64,000 bases of DNA from Parafannyhessea umbonata (GCF_900111255.1 NZ_FOGP01000001.1:98894-162893); one strand, 5' to 3'; positions 25,300 to 34,810 are shown, numbered from the stretch's first letter. The notes: a model not told the origin generated them from the letters alone. A program made the numbers and translations.

Positions 25300-25920
25300 A
25301 TGGCACGAATCAAGAAAGAGGACATCTTCTATACCCTGCTCAAAGAGTTTGCCGACCACATCGTCGAGGCTTCGAACGAGTACGAGCGCATCATCCACGA
25401 CTATCCCGAGACGTTCGCGCGCATCCCCCAGATGAAGGTGTACGAGAGCGAGTGCGACCACAAGGTGAAGCGCATCATGAAGGAGCTCTACGCCTCGTTC
25501 ATCACGCCCATCGAGCGCGAGGACATATCGGAGCTCACCCTCAAGCTGGACGACATCGTGGACGACATGAACGGCGTCGTGCTGCGCTTAGACCTCTTCA
25601 ACATCCAGGACATGCGCGACGAGGCACTCCAGCTTGCGGGGCTCACCACGCGCTGCGTAGAGAAGGTGCATCAGATGGTATACGCGCTGCCCAACTACAA
25701 GAAGGACCTAACGGTGATGGAGCTGGCCCATGACATCTCGACAATCGAGGACGAGGGCGATGCCGTCTACGCGACCGCCGTGAGGCGCCTGTTCCGCGAC
25801 GAGGAGAACGGCCGCACTTCCGTCACCTGGCTGCGCGTGTTCGACCGCATGGAGGGCGTGCTTGACGCCTGCGACAGGGCTGCCGGTGTCGTGCGCTACG
25901 TCGTGATGAAGAGCGCTTAG
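25300..25920 (+). CDS. DUF47 (PhoU-like) phosphate transport accessory protein
   Basis: DUF47 proteins share the PhoU helical fold and are encoded next to PiT transporters, which they are thought to control. The 206 residues form long helices with acidic metal-binding stretches (YESECDHKVKRIMKEL, EREDISELTLKLDDIVDDMNGVVLRLDL, HDISTIEDEGDAVYATAVRRLF). It has a GGAGG site before the ATG and lies 36 bases after the transporter gene. Together they form a two-gene phosphate uptake unit. Confidence 0.93.
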   Translation: MARIKKEDIFYTLLKEFADHIVEASNEYERIIHDYPETFARIPQMKVYESECDHKVKRIMKELYASFITPIEREDISELTLKLDDIVDDMNGVVLRLDLFNIQDMRDEALQLAGLTTRCVEKVHQMVYALPNYKKDLTVMELAHDISTIEDEGDAVYATAVRRLFRDEENGRTSVTWLRVFDRMEGVLDACDRAAGVVRYVVMKSA

Positions 25921-25989
25921 GCGCCCTCGCGAACCGTTGGCCGTCCATCCCATACAATGGCCTTGGACGATTTCGCTTGGTGAGGGGGC

Positions 25990-26649
25990 GTGGTGGAGAA
26001 GGTCGTGGTCTACATGCTCGACGGCCGCCTTCTGGAGGGAAGGGCCGACGAGTGCCGTGACGTCATCCCCTCGCGCCACGCGACGCGCTCCCTTTTTGGC
26101 ACGCGTCACAGCAGGCTCGAGGCCCTCGCATCTGGCTTGTTGCTTCGCGCCCTTCTGGGCGTGCGTGACGAGGACCGGCTTCGCAGGGGCGCGCATGGCA
26201 AGCCCTATCTGGAGGGCGGCCCCGAGTTCAACCTGACCAATGACTGCGGGTGGGCGGCTATGGCTGTCTCGGACGAGCCCGTGGGCGTCGACCTGGAGGA
26301 GGTTCCCTCACGCTATCGCGACGGCATCGAGGGGCTGGTGGCTCGCAGGTACTTCGACGCCGAGGAGCTACGGCTGATCGGAGGCGCGTCGACGCGCGAG
26401 GGGCTGCGTGCGTGGGCGCGCGCCTGGACGCGGCGGGAGGCCATCCTCAAGGCGGCGGGCACGGGATTCGCGACCGACCCAAGCGCCTCTCCCGAGGTGC
26501 TTGAGGGGTGGCATCTGGAGCAGCGCGACTTGGGCGACCGCGTTCTTGCCGTGGCGGCGCCATCCCCGTTCGAGCTGGATGTGATGGAGCCCGACGCGTC
26601 GGCACTTCTTGACGGCGTGCTTGCGGGACGGGGCGAGCCTCGTCCCTAG
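25990..26649 (+). CDS. 4'-phosphopantetheinyl transferase superfamily protein
   Basis: Sfp-type enzymes move phosphopantetheine from CoA to a Ser of a carrier protein. Motifs present are LTNDCGWAAMAVSDEPVGVDLEEV (metal-binding Asp/Glu) and WTRREAILKAAGTGF. The length of 219 matches the family. No polyketide or peptide synthetase gene is near, so the carrier may be the fatty acid ACP or an unlinked one. It starts with GTG 25990 after GAGGGGGC (a second in-frame GTG follows immediately). Its stop overlaps the stop of the convergent threonine aldolase gene by four bases. Confidence 0.88.
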   Translation: MVEKVVVYMLDGRLLEGRADECRDVIPSRHATRSLFGTRHSRLEALASGLLLRALLGVRDEDRLRRGAHGKPYLEGGPEFNLTNDCGWAAMAVSDEPVGVDLEEVPSRYRDGIEGLVARRYFDAEELRLIGGASTREGLRAWARAWTRREAILKAAGTGFATDPSASPEVLEGWHLEQRDLGDRVLAVAAPSPFELDVMEPDASALLDGVLAGRGEPRP

Positions 26650-27698
26650 GAAAGTGTCTTCGCGAGTGCCAGCAGCTCGTCCACGTCGGCTCGTCCCGTC
26701 GCCCAGCTGCACACGAAGCGGATGACCTTGCGCCCGTCGTCGAGCGCGTAGAAGGTCTCGCAGCCGGACGCACTCTCGAACGCCTCCTGCTGCTCGGGTG
26801 TGACGGTGAAGAACTGCTGGTTGGAGTCGGAGCGCCCGTAGGGCTCGAACCCCAGGGCGACGAGTCCGTCTCGCAGTGCGAGGGCGCAGTCGTTGGCGCC
26901 TCTCGCCAGCGTCCAGTACGGCGCCTCGCCGGTCTGGGCATCGGGCGTGAAGGCCGCCTCGAACTGAACGCCCAGAAGGCGTCCCTTGGCCATCAGGCCG
27001 CCACGCTCCTTCTGGAGGAAGGGGAAGGACTCGCGCAGCTCGTCGTCCATGATCACCATGGCCTCGCCAAAGAGCATGCCGTTCTTGGTTCCCCCCAGGT
27101 AGAATGCCTCGACGCGCGAGGCGATGTAGGGAAGCGTGAGGTCGTTTGCGGGACTCGTGAGCGCGGACGCAAGGCGGGCGCCGTCCAGGAACACCTTGAG
27201 GCCGTGGCCGTGGGCCCAGTCGACGATGGCGTCGAACCTGTCACGCGTCCAGACGCCGCCGATTTCGGTCGTGTCGGTGATGTACACGACCTTGGGGAGC
27301 GTCATGTGGCGCCCGGTTGAAGTCTGGAACCGGAAGACCTTCTCGGCCTCCTCGGGAGAAAGGAAGCCGTCAGTGTCCTGGGTGGGGAGCACGGTGCGGC
27401 CCGTCGCCGCGATGGCACCGGTCTCGTGGACGTTGATGTGGCCGTCCTTGGTGCAGATGACGCCCTCCCAGTCGCGCAGCATGCCGGTCACCCCGATCAC
27501 GTTTGCGCTCGTGCCTCCCAGACAGAACTCGACCATCGCATCGGGCTGCTGGCAGGCCTCGCGAATGAGCTCGCGAGCGTGCTCGCAGTGGGGGTCGCCC
27601 TCGGTGTAGCCCACGCACTGCTCCTCGTTGGTGTCAATCAGGGCCTTGAGGATCTGTGGGGCGGCGCCCTCTGAGTAGTCGTTGCGGAACATGCGCAT
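26646..27698 (-). CDS. Low-specificity threonine aldolase family protein
   Basis: This PLP enzyme of the beta-eliminating lyase superfamily is expected to split L-threonine or allo-threonine to glycine and acetaldehyde. The N terminus FRNDYSEGAAPQILKAL is a family hallmark. HINVHETGAIAATG follows, and the PLP lysine lies in LGGTKNG. The length of 350 is normal. I take ATG 27698 (MRMFRND) behind GGAAGAG; TTG 27710 and ATG 27692 are alternatives. It is divergent from nadA, with the candidate NiaR operator between them nearer nadA. Confidence 0.9.
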   Translation of the reverse strand: MRMFRNDYSEGAAPQILKALIDTNEEQCVGYTEGDPHCEHARELIREACQQPDAMVEFCLGGTSANVIGVTGMLRDWEGVICTKDGHINVHETGAIAATGRTVLPTQDTDGFLSPEEAEKVFRFQTSTGRHMTLPKVVYITDTTEIGGVWTRDRFDAIVDWAHGHGLKVFLDGARLASALTSPANDLTLPYIASRVEAFYLGGTKNGMLFGEAMVIMDDELRESFPFLQKERGGLMAKGRLLGVQFEAAFTPDAQTGEAPYWTLARGANDCALALRDGLVALGFEPYGRSDSNQQFFTVTPEQQEAFESASGCETFYALDDGRKVIRFVCSWATGRADVDELLALAKTLS

Positions 27699-27798
27699 GG
27701 TCTCTTCCAATCTGTCGGGTCACACAAATGTACAGCGAAGCATGCGCATCCGGAGTCGGACAATGTAGTTTGAAACCCCAAGGAAGCCAAACGCAGAA

Positions 27799-27836
27799 CT
27801 GTCTTGTCAGATGTTAAGACAGAGCGCATACTGTCT
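27799..27836 (+). promoter_or_regulatory. nadA promoter with candidate NiaR operator
   Basis: TTGTCA (27804-27809) and CATACT (27827-27832) make a promoter with a 17-base spacer. An inverted repeat, CTGTCTT (27799-27805) and AAGACAG (27816-27822), covers the -35 and spacer, and a third CTGTCT half-site lies at 27831-27836 over the -10. The operon downstream ends with niaR, whose product is a nicotinate-responsive repressor of NAD genes, so autogenous control is likely. Confidence 0.6.
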
Positions 27837-27891
27837 CCCAGGAATCGTAGGCGCGGCGCCGTCGCGCCCGAGGAAGGGGAGAGACCCACCT

Positions 27892-28812
27892 ATGGAAATG
27901 GCCGAGATCGCCAGACGCATCGCCGAACTAAAGCGCGAAAAGGATGCCGTCGTGCTTGCCCACTACTACGTGCCCGCGGAGACCCAGGCACTTGCGGATT
28001 ACGTCGGCGACTCGTTCTATCTTGCGCGTCTTGCGAAGACGCTGGAGAGCCGCACCATCGTGCTCTGCGGCGTGTCGTTCATGGCGGAGAGCGTGAAGCT
28101 GCTCAACCCGGGTCGCACGGTCCTCATGCCCGAGCCTGCGGCGGACTGCCCTATGGCGCACATGGTGCAGAAGGCTGACGTTGACCGCGTAAGGGAGCGG
28201 TACGACGACCTCGCCGTGGTCGCCTACGTCAACACCACGGCCGAGATCAAGCGTTGGGCAGACGTCTGCGTGACTTCCTCCAACGCCATCAAGGTCGTGA
28301 GCGAGCTTCCGCAGCACAACATCCTGTTCATTCCCGACATGAACCTCGGTCGCTACGTGGCCGAGCAGGTGCCCCAGAAGAACGTCATCCTGAACCGCGG
28401 CTACTGCCCCACGCACAACCGCATCGCGCCGGCAGAGGTCGAGGCCCTCGAGGCCGAGCATCCCGAGGCCGAGGTCCTGGCGCATCCCGAATGCCCGCAG
28501 GACGTGCTGTGGGAGGCCGACTACATCGGCTCGACCAAGCAGATCATCGAGCACATCGCGGCGAGCGACAAGAAGGAGTTCATCGTTCTGACGGTCGTGG
28601 GGGTGGCGGCCGAGATCGAGCGCCTGACCCAGGGCCAGGGCAAGACCATCCACTTCCCCGCGACGAGGCCCGTTTGCCCCAACATGGCGATGGTCACGGC
28701 CCAAAAGCTGCTGGAATGTCTCGAGAGGGGCACGGGCCAGATGGAGCTGCCCGAGGATCCCGACCGCGCCAACGCGCCTCTTGAGCGCATGCTCGAATTG
28801 GCGGCGAGGTAG
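27892..28812 (+). CDS. nadA: Quinolinate synthase
   Basis: NadA condenses iminoaspartate with dihydroxyacetone phosphate to quinolinate, using a [4Fe-4S] cluster. The three expected cluster cysteines are in VLCGVSFMAESVK, LAHPECPQD and RPVCPNMAMVT. The substrate motifs AHYYVPAETQ, PDMNLGRYVA and GYCPTHNRI are also present. Start ATG 27892 follows AGGAAGGGGAGAG; a longer frame would cross the promoter and operator. nadB begins at the base after the stop codon. Confidence 0.96.
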   Translation: MEMAEIARRIAELKREKDAVVLAHYYVPAETQALADYVGDSFYLARLAKTLESRTIVLCGVSFMAESVKLLNPGRTVLMPEPAADCPMAHMVQKADVDRVRERYDDLAVVAYVNTTAEIKRWADVCVTSSNAIKVVSELPQHNILFIPDMNLGRYVAEQVPQKNVILNRGYCPTHNRIAPAEVEALEAEHPEAEVLAHPECPQDVLWEADYIGSTKQIIEHIAASDKKEFIVLTVVGVAAEIERLTQGQGKTIHFPATRPVCPNMAMVTAQKLLECLERGTGQMELPEDPDRANAPLERMLELAAR

Positions 28813-30030
28813 ATGGGGAAGCAAGAGGAGTGCCGCGAGGGGCAGCGCGAGCTATCCCAGCTGACCAGCGACGTCGTCATCGTCGGCTGCGGCGTGGCGG
28901 GGCTGTATGCGGCAATCAACCTGCCGCGTGCACTCAAGGTCACCCTGATCTGCAAGGAGGACGTCGAGAGCTGCGACTCGATGCTGGCCCAGGGCGGTAT
29001 CTGCGTCATGCGCGACCATGACGACTACGACTACTGGTTCGACGACACGATGCGTGCCGGTCATGACGAGTGCCGCGTCGAGAGCGTCGACAAGATGATC
29101 TGGGAGTCGCGCGGCATCATCAACGACCTCGTTCGTCTGGGCGTTCAGTTCGACTTGAATGCCTCCGGCGACGACTTTGACTACACGCGCGAGGGTGCGC
29201 ACAGCCGTCCGCGCATCCTGCACAACGCAGACATCACCGGCAAGGAGATCACCACGACCCTGCTCGAGCGTGTGCAGGAGCTCAGAAACGTTACCATCTG
29301 CGAGCACACGACCATGGTTGACCTCGTGGAGAAGGACGGGTCCTGCCAGGGCATAGAGGTTGAGCTGCCAGGGGGAGAGCACGAACTTCTCCTTTGCCAT
29401 GACACGATTCTGGCATGCGGAGGCGTGGGAGGCCTGTACGACCGCTCGACAAACTTCCCCTGCCTGACCGGTGACGGCTGCCGCATCGCCGAGGGGCACG
29501 GGGTCGAGCTCGAGCACATGGACTACGTGCAGATTCATCCCACGTCGCTCTACACCAAGAAGCCCGGTCGCGCGTTCCTGATCTCGGAGTCGTGTCGCGG
29601 GGAGGGCGCCATCCTGATCGACGCCCAGGGCAAGCGCTTCGTGGACGAGCTTCTGCCGCGTGACGTCGTCTCAAACGCCATCCACAAGAAGATGGCAGAG
29701 GAGGGCTCCGACTACGTGCGCCTCTCGTTCGAAAACGTCTCGCGCGGGGAGATCCTCACTCACTTCCACAACATCTGGCAGCATTGCCTGCAGGAGGGCT
29801 ACGACATCACCAGGGAGCCCATTCCCGTTGTGCCCGCCCAGCACTACCTTATGGGCGGCATCCACGTCGACCAGCACTCCAAGACCACCATGGACCACCT
29901 CTACGCCGCGGGCGAGACCAGCTGCAACGGCGTGCACGGCAAGAATCGACTGGCCAGCAACTCGCTGCTCGAGAGCCTTGTCTTCTCGCGCGAGGCGGCC
30001 CGCGACATCGTCAGGGGGAGACACGCATGA
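28813..30030 (+). CDS. nadB: L-aspartate oxidase
   Basis: NadB oxidises L-aspartate to iminoaspartate with FAD, feeding NadA. It shows the dinucleotide fold DVVIVGCGVAGLYAAINL, the FAD loop SMLAQGGICV, HPTSLYTKKPGRAFLISESCRGEGAILID and the C-terminal HYLMGGIHVDQHSKTTMDHLYAAGETSCNGVHGKNRLASNSLLE. At 405 residues it stops soon after the FAD-binding end and lacks the C-terminal helical domain of E. coli NadB (about 540). Short forms of this kind occur in other anaerobes. It overlaps nadC by the ATGA of its stop. Confidence 0.94.
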   Translation: MGKQEECREGQRELSQLTSDVVIVGCGVAGLYAAINLPRALKVTLICKEDVESCDSMLAQGGICVMRDHDDYDYWFDDTMRAGHDECRVESVDKMIWESRGIINDLVRLGVQFDLNASGDDFDYTREGAHSRPRILHNADITGKEITTTLLERVQELRNVTICEHTTMVDLVEKDGSCQGIEVELPGGEHELLLCHDTILACGGVGGLYDRSTNFPCLTGDGCRIAEGHGVELEHMDYVQIHPTSLYTKKPGRAFLISESCRGEGAILIDAQGKRFVDELLPRDVVSNAIHKKMAEEGSDYVRLSFENVSRGEILTHFHNIWQHCLQEGYDITREPIPVVPAQHYLMGGIHVDQHSKTTMDHLYAAGETSCNGVHGKNRLASNSLLESLVFSREAARDIVRGRHA

Positions 30031-30905
30031 ATTCGGTAACGCTCAAGCTTCAGGCCGAGCCGCTGATTCTTTCGGCGCTCCAGGAGGACATCACGAGTGA
30101 GGACGTCTCGACCGCCGCGGTCGTTGGCGAGGAGGCTCGCGGCCACGTTCACCTGATCGCCAAGCAGGACGGCGTCATCTGCGGCCTGGACGTGTTTGCC
30201 CGCACCTTCGAGCTGCTTGACTCCGAGGCGAGCTGCGAGTTCGCGGTGGCCGAGGGCGACGACGTCACCTCCGGCCAAGAGCTGGGGGTCGTTCGCGCCC
30301 GCGTGCGCGCGCTGCTTTCCGGCGAGCGTGTCGCACTAAACTACCTGCAGCGCATGAGTGGCATCGCGACGATGGCGCGTCGCGTGTCGCGCCTGTTCGA
30401 GGGCACCAAGACCCGCCTGGTTGACACGCGCAAGACCACGCCCAACATGCGCGTGTTCGAGAAGGAGGCCGTCCGCGTGGGCGGCGCGAGCAACCATCGC
30501 TACAACCTGTCCGACGGCGTGATGCTGAAGGACAACCACATCGACGCGGCCGGTGGCATCGCGCCTGCCATAGAGGCGGCTCGCTCCTACGCGTCCTTCG
30601 TGCGAAAAGTCGAGGTCGAGGTCGAGACCCTCGACCAGGTGCGCGAGGCCGTGTCCGCTGGCGCCGACATCATCATGCTCGACAACATGGACCTGCCTAC
30701 GATGCGCGAGGCGATGGGCGTCATCGACGGTGCGGCCGAGGTCGAGGTCTCGGGCAACGTCGACGAGGCCAAGGCGGCCACCCTGGTCGACCTTGGCGTG
30801 GACATCGTCTCGTCCGGCGCGCTCACGCACTCCGCCCCGATCCTGGATCTGTCTCTCAAGCACCTTACGGTCGACGAGCCCGGCGCCGCGGCGTGCGGAC
30901 GCTAG
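30027..30905 (+). CDS. nadC: Nicotinate-nucleotide diphosphorylase (carboxylating)
   Basis: NadC converts quinolinate and PRPP to nicotinate mononucleotide. Motifs are LQEDITSEDVST at the N terminus, the barrel residues RLVDTRKTTPNMRVFEKEAVRVGGASNHRYNLSDGVMLKDNHI, VEVEVETLDQVREAV and IIMLDNMDLP. ATG 30027 overlaps the nadB stop, showing translational coupling; an upstream in-frame extension inside nadB is rejected. It is the third step of the operon. Confidence 0.95.
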   Translation: MNSVTLKLQAEPLILSALQEDITSEDVSTAAVVGEEARGHVHLIAKQDGVICGLDVFARTFELLDSEASCEFAVAEGDDVTSGQELGVVRARVRALLSGERVALNYLQRMSGIATMARRVSRLFEGTKTRLVDTRKTTPNMRVFEKEAVRVGGASNHRYNLSDGVMLKDNHIDAAGGIAPAIEAARSYASFVRKVEVEVETLDQVREAVSAGADIIMLDNMDLPTMREAMGVIDGAAEVEVSGNVDEAKAATLVDLGVDIVSSGALTHSAPILDLSLKHLTVDEPGAAACGR

Positions 30906-30923
30906 CGAGGAGGGGAGGGCTGC

Positions 30924-31463
30924 ATGACGGGGGAAGAGCGTAGGGAGAAGATCGTGGCCCTTCTTGGCGCCGCGGACGGTGCCCTGTCTGGTGGCGACCT
31001 TGCCCAGGAGCTTGGCGTGAGCAGGCAGGTCATCGTTCAGGACATCGCCCTTATTCGTCGCGAGGGCGTCGAGATCGACTCGACGCATCGCGGCTACGTC
31101 CTGTCCAGGCGCGACGTGCCGCGCCGCGCGTTCAAGGTCCGCCATCGCGAGGACCAGGTGCAGGAGGAGCTCGACCTGATCGTCGACCTGGGCGGAACCG
31201 TCGAGGACGTCGTGGTCAACCATCGCACCTACGGTGTGATCAGCGTTCCGCTCAACGTTTCGAGCCGCCGCGACGTCGCCCGCTACCTGGCCGACATCGC
31301 GACGAGCAAGTCGACTCCGCTCTCGCGCATCACGTCGGGCTACCACTTCCACCATGTGACGGCCGCCTCGGAGGAGATTCTGGACGAGGTCGCGGCGGCC
31401 CTCAAGGAGCACGGCTTTTTGGTCGAGCGCCTTCCCTACGAGGTCAGCTCGGACCTCAACTAG
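30924..31463 (+). CDS. niaR: NAD biosynthesis transcription repressor NiaR
   Basis: NiaR represses NAD genes when nicotinate is plentiful. The protein has an N-terminal winged helix (RREKIVALLGAADGALSGGDLAQELGVSRQVIVQDIALIRREG) and the C-terminal 3H domain named for its three conserved histidines (VVVNHRTYG, GYHFHHVTA). The length of 179 is normal. It is the last gene of the nad operon, and its likely operator is the CTGTCTT/AAGACAG repeat before nadA. Confidence 0.93.
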   Translation: MTGEERREKIVALLGAADGALSGGDLAQELGVSRQVIVQDIALIRREGVEIDSTHRGYVLSRRDVPRRAFKVRHREDQVQEELDLIVDLGGTVEDVVVNHRTYGVISVPLNVSSRRDVARYLADIATSKSTPLSRITSGYHFHHVTAASEEILDEVAAALKEHGFLVERLPYEVSSDLN

Positions 31464-31657
31464 GGCCGGGGAGCTCGCTCGAGGCCTGATTCGCGCTCGT
31501 CGAGAGACGTGTGTGGCGTGCTTGGGTAGCTGATGTTTCGACCGTGTCTCGCGTGGTGGAGCTTTTTTCCGTGAGTAGTACACTCGCGTACAACGCAGTC
31601 AGTGCGCTGCGTCAGCGCTGTGCGTTTGTATTGGTTAGACCGTCTAAGGAGTAGTAA

Positions 31658-32689
31658 ATGGAGAAGAAGGATATCGACTGGGGTGCACTTTCCTTCGCCT
31701 ATCAGCCGACCGACTACAGCTACGTATCCAATTACAAGGATGGCGCCTGGGATGAGGGCACTCTAACCACCGACCACAGCATTAGGCTTTCCGAGTGCGC
31801 TGGCATTTTCCACTACTGCCAGGAGGTCTTCGAGGGCCTCAAGGCCTATACCACCGAGGACGGCGACATCGTCTGCTTCCGTCCCGACCAGAACGCCAAG
31901 CGCATGGCCGACTCCGCACGTCGCATCGTCATGCCCCCCTTCCCCGAGGAGCAGTTCGTCGAGGCCGTCGAGAAGGTCGTCAAGGCCAATGTCGCGTGGG
32001 TCCCGCCCTTCGGTAGCGGCGCCACGCTCTACATCCGCCCGCTCATGATCGCAACCGGCAACGTCATCGGCGTCAAGCCCGCTGACGAGTACCAGTTCCG
32101 CATCCTCGTCACGCCGGTCGGCGCGTACTACAAGGGCGGTGTCAAGCCCGTCAAGCTGCAGGTCTCCAAGTACGACCGCGCGGCTCCTCACGGTACTGGC
32201 AACATCAAGGCCGGCCTGAACTACGCCATGTCCCTGCTGCCTTCCGTCGAGGCGCACGCCCAGGGCTATGCCGACAACATGTTCCTCGACCCCGAGACCC
32301 GCACCTATGTCGAGGAGTCCGGCGGCGCCAACTTCCTGTTCGTCGACAAGGACGGCAACCTGGTCGTCCCGCAGTCTCACACCGACTCCATCCTGCCCTC
32401 CATCACGCGTCGCTCGCTCGTCGACGTCGCCGAGAAGTACCTCGGCCTCAAGGTCACGCAGCGTCCCGTCCGCTTCGACGAGATCGACCAGTTCACCGAG
32501 TGCGGCATGTGCGGCACCGCTGCCGTCATCAGCCCCGTCGGCGAGGTTGACTGCGACGGCAAGAAGATCGTCTACGGCATGGAGCACGTCGGCCCCGTCA
32601 TGAAGAAGCTTCGCGAGACCCTGACGGGCATCCAGTCCGGCAAGATCGAGGACAAGTTCGGCTGGGTCCACAAGATCGACGTCGAGTAA
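31658..32689 (+). CDS. ilvE: Branched-chain amino acid aminotransferase
   Basis: This fold-IV PLP transaminase makes valine, leucine and isoleucine from their 2-oxo acids and glutamate. It has the N-terminal FAYQPTDYSYVSNYKDG and GIFHYCQEVFEGLKAY. The PLP lysine lies in GTGNIKAGLNYA, and EESGGANFLFVDKDGNLVVP and ECGMCGTAAVISPVGEV follow, typical of the group with a CxxC in the C-terminal part. The length of 343 is normal. It has its own promoter region and a terminator at 32738. A leader of 194 bases lies before it. Confidence 0.94.
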   Translation: MEKKDIDWGALSFAYQPTDYSYVSNYKDGAWDEGTLTTDHSIRLSECAGIFHYCQEVFEGLKAYTTEDGDIVCFRPDQNAKRMADSARRIVMPPFPEEQFVEAVEKVVKANVAWVPPFGSGATLYIRPLMIATGNVIGVKPADEYQFRILVTPVGAYYKGGVKPVKLQVSKYDRAAPHGTGNIKAGLNYAMSLLPSVEAHAQGYADNMFLDPETRTYVEESGGANFLFVDKDGNLVVPQSHTDSILPSITRRSLVDVAEKYLGLKVTQRPVRFDEIDQFTECGMCGTAAVISPVGEVDCDGKKIVYGMEHVGPVMKKLRETLTGIQSGKIEDKFGWVHKIDVE

Positions 32690-32737
32690 GTCAGACGGAC
32701 AAGGCTGTTACGGGACAGCGTTTCACTTGCACGCTGG

Positions 32738-32779
32738 GGCGAGCGGTGCGCGGGGGCGCATCGCTCGCCTCTTGTTTTT
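32738..32779 (+). terminator. Rho-independent terminator after ilvE
   Basis: GGCGAGCG (32738-32745) pairs with CGCTCGCC (32762-32769), with a further TGCG/CGCA inside, followed by TCTTGTTTTT. Confidence 0.85.
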
Positions 32780-32821
32780 GAGAAGGGATTGCCAAAGGAG
32801 GCTGGTCCTCGCCACGGCTTC

Positions 32822-33688
32822 CTAGCTGCGCGCCGAGAGGAAGATGCCCGCGACGACGAGGGAGCCTCCCAGATGCTGCGGGACCGTGATGGCCTCGCCC
32901 AGGATCAGCGCGGATAGGATGAGTCCGAACACGGGGATGAGGTTCGCGAAGGACGCCGCGGTCGAGGCGGGGAGTCCCTTGAGGCTGTGGTTGTACAGGA
33001 TGAATCCCGCCACCGTGCAGCCAAGGACCAGGTAAGCAAGCGACAGCAGCGCCTCCGGTGCGGGTGTGGCCGTCGGCAGGCCCTCGGTGAGGAGCACGAG
33101 GGGCACGAAGCCCAGGGCGCCGAAGAGCGTCTGCCATGCCGTGATGGAGGTGGTCGAGTACTTGCCCAGAAGCGGTCTCATCATGAGGTTGTACACGGCC
33201 CAGCAGAGTCCGCCGCCCAGAAGCGCAAGGCCTCCCAGCACGACGTCGCTGCCGCCCGACGAGCTCTCGCCGTAGGCGAGCACGGCGACGCCCACGAAGG
33301 CCAGCGCGATGCCTGCGGCCTTGAGGCCGTCGGGACGCGTCCGGTCCCATGCGCTCTCGAGCGCGAGCGTAATGGCCGGGAAGGCTCCGATGATGAGCGA
33401 GCTGGTGGATGCCGGGAGCAGCAGCGCCCCGTAGTTCTCGCCCGCGAAGTAGAGCGTCGTGCCCACGATCCCAGTTGCGGCGCAGATGGCCATGTCGCGG
33501 CCGCGGGGCCGGTCATGGTCACGCGTGACGGCGAGCATGGCAAGCATGATGACTGCTGCGAGCGAGAAGCGCATGAGTCCCAGCGTGAACGGTCCTATGG
33601 ACCCGTAGCTGATCTTGCAGGCGATGATCGACCCGCTCCACAGTAGGCAGGCTACGCTTGTCTCTATGAGGTATCGGTTCGTCTTCAT
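32822..33688 (-). CDS. DMT superfamily (EamA) transporter
   Basis: This 288-residue membrane protein has ten predicted helices in two EamA repeats. The first has ETSVACLLWSGSIIACKISYGSIGPFTLGLMRFSLAAVIML, the second VLGGLALLGGGLCWAVYNLMMRPLLGKYSTTSITAWQTLFGALGF. DMT proteins export amino acids or other small metabolites, but the substrate cannot be read here. It faces the amidohydrolase gene divergently. Confidence 0.9.
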   Translation of the reverse strand: MKTNRYLIETSVACLLWSGSIIACKISYGSIGPFTLGLMRFSLAAVIMLAMLAVTRDHDRPRGRDMAICAATGIVGTTLYFAGENYGALLLPASTSSLIIGAFPAITLALESAWDRTRPDGLKAAGIALAFVGVAVLAYGESSSGGSDVVLGGLALLGGGLCWAVYNLMMRPLLGKYSTTSITAWQTLFGALGFVPLVLLTEGLPTATPAPEALLSLAYLVLGCTVAGFILYNHSLKGLPASTAASFANLIPVFGLILSALILGEAITVPQHLGGSLVVAGIFLSARS

Positions 33689-33862
33689 GTGCTTCCGTTC
33701 GTTTGCTCCTAGGGCATGGCTGTCAGTCGCAAGTATGAAGTATCACGCGTCCCGCCGCAGCATCGCGTTCGCGCCCAGAAGCCTTACGAGTGTGTGTCCA
33801 CCCTGTTCGAGTGAGGAAAAGCCGTCTACCATGTTTGGAGTTGCCCAGCGTAAGGAGCTTCC

Positions 33863-34663
33863 ATGCCCATAGTGGATGTCCACGTGCACGTCTATCCCGA
33901 TAAGATTGCCGAGCGAGCGGTCTCCAGCATCGGTCGATTCTATGGCCTTGAGATGGGGCTGCCGGATGGATCGGTCGCGCGCATGCTCGAGGAGGAGCGC
34001 GATGCGGGCGTTACCCACAGCGTCATCCACTCCGTCGCGACCAAGGCCTCGAACGTGGAGTCCATCAACGACTTCATTGCCGCGACCTGTCGCGAGAACG
34101 ACTCCCTCACGGGTTTCATGACGCTCCACCAGGACTATCCAGACCCGCTGGCCGAGGTCGAGCGCGCCTGTGCGATGGGACTCAAGGGCATCAAGCTCCA
34201 CCCGGACACGCAGTGCGTCAACATGGATGACCCGAGGCTCATGCACATCTACGAGATAGCGGAGCAGAAGGACCTTCCCGTCCTCATCCACTGCGGCGAC
34301 TACCGCTACGACTACTCGCACCCGCATCGCCTGGTAACGGTGCTCCATGCCTTCCCGAGGCTCAGGGTTGACGCGGCGCACTTCGGCGGTTGGTCGGTGT
34401 TCGACTACGCCCTCGAGTTCCTGGAGAACGAGAACTGCTTCCTGGACATGTCGAGCTCCCAGCATTGGCTGGGGCCGCGCCGCACCCGCGAGCTCTGCGA
34501 GGCGTACGGCCCTGACCGCATCCTGTTCGGGTCCGACTTCCCCATGTGGACTCCGGGCTCGGAGCTCTCGCGCTTCCGCTCGCTCGGCTTCTCCCGGGAA
34601 GACCTCGACAAGATGCTCTGGCACAACGCGGAGCGCTTCCTGGGGATGGAGATATCGAACTAA
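33863..34663 (+). CDS. Amidohydrolase family protein
   Basis: This is a TIM-barrel metal-dependent hydrolase or decarboxylase of the amidohydrolase_2 type. The first metal motif is VDVHVHVYPD. MGLKGIKLHPDTQ, LPVLIHCGDY, RVDAAHFGGW and the catalytic Asp in ILFGSDFPMW follow in the usual order. The length of 266 is on the short side but complete. Substrate is unknown. AAGGAGCTTCC precedes the ATG. It lies upstream of hisS with a gap of 147 bases. Confidence 0.88.
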   Translation: MPIVDVHVHVYPDKIAERAVSSIGRFYGLEMGLPDGSVARMLEEERDAGVTHSVIHSVATKASNVESINDFIAATCRENDSLTGFMTLHQDYPDPLAEVERACAMGLKGIKLHPDTQCVNMDDPRLMHIYEIAEQKDLPVLIHCGDYRYDYSHPHRLVTVLHAFPRLRVDAAHFGGWSVFDYALEFLENENCFLDMSSSQHWLGPRRTRELCEAYGPDRILFGSDFPMWTPGSELSRFRSLGFSREDLDKMLWHNAERFLGMEISN

Positions 34664-34810
34664 GCGCCAACGTCCTTCTCGCCCGGCACTTAGGGCGGGG
34701 AAGGTGGGCGTATACTTCTGCCCCGATGGACCGTGGAAGGCGGCGCGCGCCGTGCGTCGTTTGTGGCCGCGGTCGCGATGCGCGCTGAAGGCGCGAGAAG
34801 GAGGCCTCTG

